Origin: Desulfurococcales archaeon
Lineage (GTDB): Archaea; Thermoproteota; Thermoprotei_A; Sulfolobales; Ignisphaeraceae
Length of the DNA stretch: 9,493 nucleotides
Reading direction: 5' to 3'
NCBI GenBank assembly: GCA_027066265.1
Contig: JAMOOB010000255.1
Coordinates: 1-9,493, forward strand
Shown one piece after another: positions 6,485-9,493 of this stretch. The translations under genes were made by a program, and so were the position numbers. The notes under the pieces were generated by a model. It saw only the letters and a program-made list of their open reading frames with translations. It ran no database searches and was not told the DNA's origin. Within the stretch, counting starts at the first letter, position 1, and every line of letters starts with the position of its first letter.

Positions 6485-6723
6485 GTGGAGGTATTCAAGG
6501 CTAAGGCTAGGATCCGGGATCTCGATGACCCTAGCAAATCTATCGACATCGAGTTAGTAGTAGGTACCAGTACTACGTACACCATCGTATCCCCGACCTA
6601 CTAGCGAAGCTAGGGACCAGACCCCGCAGATGGGTAGAGCTTAAGCTAGCTATCGCATGCTTTGATACTGAACCGAGCTCCGTATCCATACCCTGGATAC
6701 ACACATCGAGCACCAAATCCTAG
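6485..6723 (+). pseudogene. Decayed retropepsin-like (clan AA) aspartic protease
   Basis: The first frame, from GTG 6485, reads EVFKARIRD-like sequence with DPSKSIDIELVVGTSTTYTIV. This resembles small archaeal clan AA aspartic proteases, in which a hydrophobic strand leads into D-T-G-A-T-Y-T and V-I-P. The catalytic D-T-G appears here as G-T-S. The frame stops at TAG 6602-6604. The next frame continues the family from 6586: RIPDLLAKLGTRPRRWVELKLA, as expected right after the T-Y-T. The gene therefore has a frameshift near 6581-6590. After LKLA the similarity ends, and the frame runs to TAG 6721 without the family's C-terminal half (usual total about 120 residues). Lost active site, frameshift and truncation together indicate a dead gene. 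Confidence 0.6.
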
Positions 6724-6732
6724 CTACCCTCA

Positions 6733-8088
6733 TCACTGTCCGTACCGGCTCAACACTTCGATAAATCTCCTACTCTTTCTTTCCTCGAAGAACTTCTTCG
6801 CTACGTCGGGGAAGAGTGCGTAGGTTATGTAGTCCTCGAACTTCTCTACGTAGTCTCTAGGAAGCTCTTTCTTTGCTCGTTTTAGATCCACTACCTCCTC
6901 CCTCTCCTCTTCAACCATGCTCTGAACCATCTCAACGAGTTCTCGTTTCACTGGAGCTGGTGGAGTACCATACTTACCCTTTACGTAGTCCCTAACCTCC
7001 TTGAGCAACACCTTGTACCTACCGACAACGATGTTTAGAACCGCTTGTGCACCTACGATCTGCGAAATCGGTGTTACCAGCGGAGGCCAGCCAAGGTCTT
7101 CGCGTACGCGAACCACTTCCTCCAAGACCTCCGGAAGCTTATCCTCGGCACCAAGCTCCCTTAGCTGAGCCAAGAGATTGCTAAGCATTCCTCCCGGAAT
7201 CTGGTGCTGAAGCACTCTGATATCTACGGGCGGGTTCTTCAATGCATAGTCGTACTCACGGTACTTCTTCCTTATCTCCCATACGAGCTTCGATGCTTCG
7301 AACAACGTATTAACATCCACATTGACTTCGTACGGCGTTCCTCGAAGAGCTTCGATCAAGGTCTCCGCCGGTGTGTGGGAGGTGAACATGCTCAAGCTCG
7401 ATACCACTACGTCTACAGCATCCGCACCAGCTTCTATCGATTTCAGCAGCGTCATGGGTGCGAAGCCCGCCGTTGCGTGGCTGTGGACATCGATCTTCAC
7501 ACCGATCTCCTTCCTGAGCCGAGACACGAGTTCGTAAGCTACGTAGGGCTTGAGGATCCCGCTCATATCCTTTATCGTGATCCACTCCGGTTCGAAACGG
7601 TGAACGAGGTCTTCGGCGAGCTTTACGTAGTAATCCACTGTATGTACGGGGCTAACCGTGTACACGATGCATATCTGCACCTCTGCACCCATACGTTTAG
7701 CTACTCGGGTAGGTAGCTCGAGGTTCTTCGGATCGTTGAGAGCGTCGAAGACCCTGAACACGTCGATTCCATTCCTGTAAGCATACTCAACGAACTTCTC
7801 CACCACGTCCGGGGGATAATGTTTGTATCCAACGAGGTTCACGCCCCTCAGCAACATCATGAGCTTCGTCTTCCTTGCAACTCTACGCACTTCTCTAAGC
7901 CTTTCCCACGGATCCTCTCCTAGGTACCGTAGAGCAGCATCGAAGGTTGCACCACCCCATACCTCCAGAGCGTAGAAACCAACCCTATCGAGAACCTCGA
8001 CTATCTTGACTACGTCCTCGGTACGCATCCTGGTAGCGAGAAGAGATTGCTGACCATCGCGAACGGTGAGATCTATCAGAACGACCAT
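6733..8088 (-). CDS. pycB: Pyruvate/oxaloacetate carboxyltransferase subunit (PycB/OadA-like)
   Basis: This 451-residue carboxyltransferase moves CO2 between biotin and pyruvate/oxaloacetate, as in two-subunit pyruvate carboxylase or oxaloacetate decarboxylase. The TIM-barrel opens with DLTVRDGQQSLLATRMRT (6-23; metal ligand D6). The carbamylated lysine is K173 in TIKDMSGILKP, and the metal histidines are H202 and H204 in VHSHATAG. HQIPGGMLSNL (295-305) and the GWPPLVTPISQIVGAQAV block (333-350) are classic for the family. No C-terminal biotinyl domain (MKM motif) is present, so carrier and biotin carboxylase must be separate genes not seen here. The ATG at 8088 is chosen because the family motif begins at residue 6 and a TATA box fits; the 41-codon upstream extension is unlike the family. 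The gene symbol could equally be oadA. Confidence 0.9.
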   Translation of the reverse strand: MVVLIDLTVRDGQQSLLATRMRTEDVVKIVEVLDRVGFYALEVWGGATFDAALRYLGEDPWERLREVRRVARKTKLMMLLRGVNLVGYKHYPPDVVEKFVEYAYRNGIDVFRVFDALNDPKNLELPTRVAKRMGAEVQICIVYTVSPVHTVDYYVKLAEDLVHRFEPEWITIKDMSGILKPYVAYELVSRLRKEIGVKIDVHSHATAGFAPMTLLKSIEAGADAVDVVVSSLSMFTSHTPAETLIEALRGTPYEVNVDVNTLFEASKLVWEIRKKYREYDYALKNPPVDIRVLQHQIPGGMLSNLLAQLRELGAEDKLPEVLEEVVRVREDLGWPPLVTPISQIVGAQAVLNIVVGRYKVLLKEVRDYVKGKYGTPPAPVKRELVEMVQSMVEEEREEVVDLKRAKKELPRDYVEKFEDYITYALFPDVAKKFFEERKSRRFIEVLSRYGQ

Positions 8089-8121
8089 GATTTTTCCCGT
8101 AGCGAGAAGCGTTAACGTAGC

Positions 8122-8127
8122 TATATA
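8122..8127 (-). promoter_or_regulatory. TATA box for the carboxyltransferase gene
   Basis: The minus strand reads TATATA inside CCGTATATAGC, 34-39 bases before the ATG at 8088. Transcription would start roughly 10 bases before the ATG. It also places the promoter inside the longer upstream frame, arguing for the shorter protein. Confidence 0.55.
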
Positions 8128-8203
8128 CGGGTTCTTCAGAACTTCGAAACGTGGAACACTATCCCTTCGAACAAGTGCTGTTCCTAGGAAGAAGATCGCG
8201 TAG

Positions 8204-8581
8204 CTAGTCAATGAAAGAATCGTTGAGAGACCTCTAGGAGAGGTAGGTATCGAGATCGAGAAGTATCGAGCTAGAGCAATTCCGGTAGAAAGCAGTATCT
8301 ATCTACTGGGGAGCGTTACTATGGAGCAACTAGGCTTAGCTCTGGATCCCATAGCTAGGAAGCTGAAGCCCATAGAAGTATACCTCCTAACCTCTCCCAA
8401 CCTCATCCCAAACCGGTTCCATCTCAGTCAAGGCTTCGCGAAAGTCTGGTCGAAGCCTCGAGATTTCAACGCTTCATTTATTCGAAGTATTAGCACCGTG
8501 CTTGGAGTAGAAGGAGCTACTGCACTGTGTTTGCTACGATGCTTTCCAACAAGCTCCAACGATTTTTGTCGAGCTTCCTAG
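8204..8581 (+). pseudogene. Possible gene remnant: long open frame without an early start
   Basis: After a TAG at 8201 the frame stays open for 125 codons to TAG 8579-8581, but the first start codon is the ATG at 8321. The first 60 residues look protein-like (for example GEVGIEIEKYRARAIPVESS, then IYLLGSVTMEQL, then LDPIARKLKPIEVYLL) with codons like the neighbours. The part after about 8390 is less convincing. The IARKLKPIEVYLL stretch vaguely recalls the start of a minimal nucleotidyltransferase, but the G-S motif and D-x-D do not follow. Either a 5'-truncated remnant, or an 86-residue protein from ATG 8321 with GGGGAG upstream. I do not recognise a family. Confidence 0.3.
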
Positions 8582-8675
8582 CAACGATTGCTGCGAAGGC
8601 TACGGATACGAGGATCCTTGTCGTAGAGCGAGGAAGTTGATGAGTGATGCACGGCGTGGTCTGATCCCCACTTCT
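8517..8675 (-). other. Open frame continuing after the ABC ATPase stop, possible permease remnant
   Basis: Directly after the TAA of the ABC gene, the same frame is open for 52 codons to a TAG at 8517-8519. It has no usual start codon before its last part. The middle is hydrophobic (RILVSVAFAAIVARKL) and is followed by SLLESIVANTV, faintly like the N-terminus of a ZnuB-type permease (VARRLSLLG..IAHAV). A permease gene would be expected at this place. The similarity is weak and could be chance. Confidence 0.2.
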
Positions 8676-9422
8676 TTACCCAACGTGGTGGTCCAGCATG
8701 TGCATGTGGGATGGGTACTCAACGAAGGAATCTCCGTAGATCTCGAGCAGTACCTCCCTCCTAAACACCTCGTTCGGCTTACCTACGACATGCCTACCGC
8801 TCCTAGATAGCAAGACTACGAGATCTGCGTAGGGTAGCAACAGCGTTGGGTCGTGGCTCGTGACAACGATTATCTTTCCGTGTCGAAGCGATGCTATGAG
8901 TCTAGCGATGCTCTTCTTACCCACGGGATCGACGTAGGTGAAAGGCTCGTCGAGCAAGAGGATGGGTGGATCGAGAGCTAGTGCTTGCGCTATGAATACC
9001 CTCTGCCTCTCACCACCCGATAGACTCCATAGGTTCGCGAACCACTTCTCTCGGGGAAGCTCGACGAGCTCCAACGCACGCTCAACTATATCCCTACGCT
9101 TCTTACCGAGCCTAAGCTTCACCAAGGTCTCGAGGTACTCGATCGGCGTTATGGGGTGGACGTGCTTCGATGGATTGATCTGAGGTACGTAGCCTACGAA
9201 CCTACCCGCAAGCTCTGGATGACCCGAAACATCGAGATCGTTTATCAGTACCCTACCACTCCACGGCTTGAGGAGCCCAGCTATCGTTCGAAGCAACGTA
9301 GTTTTCCCAGCTCCGTTGGGTCCAAGCACGAGTACGAGTCCATGGTTCGAGATCTCTAGGCTCAGACCCCTTATCACGGGATGGGTGTAGCCAACCGTAA
9401 CGTTATCCAGTACGAGCCTCAT
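8676..9422 (-). CDS. Metal-type (Zn/Mn) ABC transporter ATP-binding protein
   Basis: This 248-residue ABC ATPase powers uptake through a membrane permease. Walker A is GPNGAGKTT (34-42), the Q-loop is at Q81 (YVPQ), the signature is LSGGERQ (134-140), Walker B is ILLLDEP (154-160) and the switch histidine is H190 in TSHD. All are intact, so it should hydrolyse ATP. Length and layout fit the ZnuC/MntB group. The C-terminus is histidine-rich (H239, H241, H245, H246), often seen in transporters for zinc or manganese; the substrate is inferred only. ATG start, with GGTG 5 to 8 bases upstream and a TATA-like GTTATTAA farther up. No intact permease or binding protein follows or precedes within the window, although a possible permease remnant lies downstream and the upstream edge is cut. 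Confidence 0.88.
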   Translation of the reverse strand: MRLVLDNVTVGYTHPVIRGLSLEISNHGLVLVLGPNGAGKTTLLRTIAGLLKPWSGRVLINDLDVSGHPELAGRFVGYVPQINPSKHVHPITPIEYLETLVKLRLGKKRRDIVERALELVELPREKWFANLWSLSGGERQRVFIAQALALDPPILLLDEPFTYVDPVGKKSIARLIASLRHGKIIVVTSHDPTLLLPYADLVVLLSRSGRHVVGKPNEVFRREVLLEIYGDSFVEYPSHMHMLDHHVG

Positions 9423-9493
9423 CGAGCACCACGTCCTTCAGGTTAATAACGCTGGTTGCGGTGGTAGATAAGCTGGCTAGACCATGGCTAGGT
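9403..9493 (-). CDS. Possible 3' end of a gene upstream of the ABC ATPase (cut by window edge)
   Basis: One minus-strand frame is open from the window edge to a TAA at 9405-9403, overlapping the ABC start by 20 bases. It would give about 30 residues (ending NLKDVVLDEARTG). The other two frames have stops in this short stretch. An operon partner such as a metal-binding protein would fit, but 30 residues show no motif and a non-coding promoter region is equally possible. Confidence 0.2.
   Translation of the reverse strand, partial: PSHGLASLSTTATSVINLKDVVLDEARTG
9443..9450 (-). promoter_or_regulatory. Possible TATA box of the ABC ATPase gene
   Basis: The minus strand reads GTTATTAA, centred about 24 bases before the ATG at 9422. 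That suits a leaderless or short-leader archaeal promoter. It competes with the idea that this stretch codes for the end of an upstream gene. Confidence 0.3.

Noticed and set aside
7204..7716. 170-codon frame opposite the carboxyltransferase
   Set aside because: It is fully antisense to a strongly conserved enzyme, and its composition is what reverse translation of that gene gives.
8089..8211. 41-codon N-terminal extension of the carboxyltransferase
   Set aside because: The family motif begins just after the ATG at 8088 and a TATA box lies inside the extension, so it is probably not translated.
8428..8580. 49-codon minus-strand frame in the spacer between the ABC and carboxyltransferase genes
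   Set aside because: Serine-rich, no ribosome site, no recognisable motif, and it overlaps two other weak frames; not supported.
8636..8665. C/D box RNA-like TTGATGA followed by CTGA
   Set aside because: The C box is imperfect, C' and a second D box are missing, and no terminal stem is seen.
1..9493. CRISPR arrays, insertion sequences, att sites, rRNA
   Set aside because: I looked for spaced direct repeats, transposase motifs and terminal inverted repeats and saw none beyond the 15-base units at 3385-3422, which number only three.

Overview
The window looks like chromosomal DNA of a hyperthermophilic archaeon, most likely a crenarchaeote and perhaps near Desulfurococcales/Pyrodictiaceae; that placement is inference from gene content only. 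The signs are an adjacent herA-nurA pair, a DUF234-type archaeal ATPase, frequent GTG and TTG starts, TATA-like boxes close to start codons, tight gene packing, and intergenic DNA with decayed gene remnants. The tetranucleotide CTAG is strikingly common, giving TAG stops on both strands.

Layout from left to right. A HAD-family hydrolase (+) enters from the left edge and ends inside a CTAG shared with the convergent stop of an Asp/Glu/hydantoin racemase-like gene (-). Just upstream of the racemase in the same direction is a small winged-helix-like protein, and divergent from that is a two-helix membrane protein of unknown family (+). This meets, tail to tail, a DUF234-type AAA ATPase (-) whose TTG start is preceded by nested palindromes. 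Divergent from the ATPase is the DNA end-resection pair herA-nurA (+), overlapping by 8 bases, with no mre11 or rad50 between or beside them. Next come about 350 bases without an intact gene. They hold a small hairpin and a frameshifted, truncated retropepsin-like aspartic protease remnant. A carboxyltransferase subunit of a pyruvate carboxylase/oxaloacetate decarboxylase-type enzyme (-) follows, then about 590 bases with its TATA box and gene debris, and finally a metal-type ABC transporter ATPase (-).

How the genes fit together. HerA and NurA would form a helicase-nuclease complex for double-strand-break end processing. The racemase and winged-helix gene may be one transcription unit. The carboxyltransferase needs a biotin carboxylase and biotin carrier encoded elsewhere, and the ABC ATPase needs a permease not seen intact here. 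I see no CRISPR array, rRNA or tRNA, no intact mobile element, and no convincing undescribed multi-gene system. The most worthwhile oddities are the palindrome cluster before the DUF234 ATPase, the non-canonical residues in HerA, NurA and the DUF234 protein, and the decayed aspartic protease.
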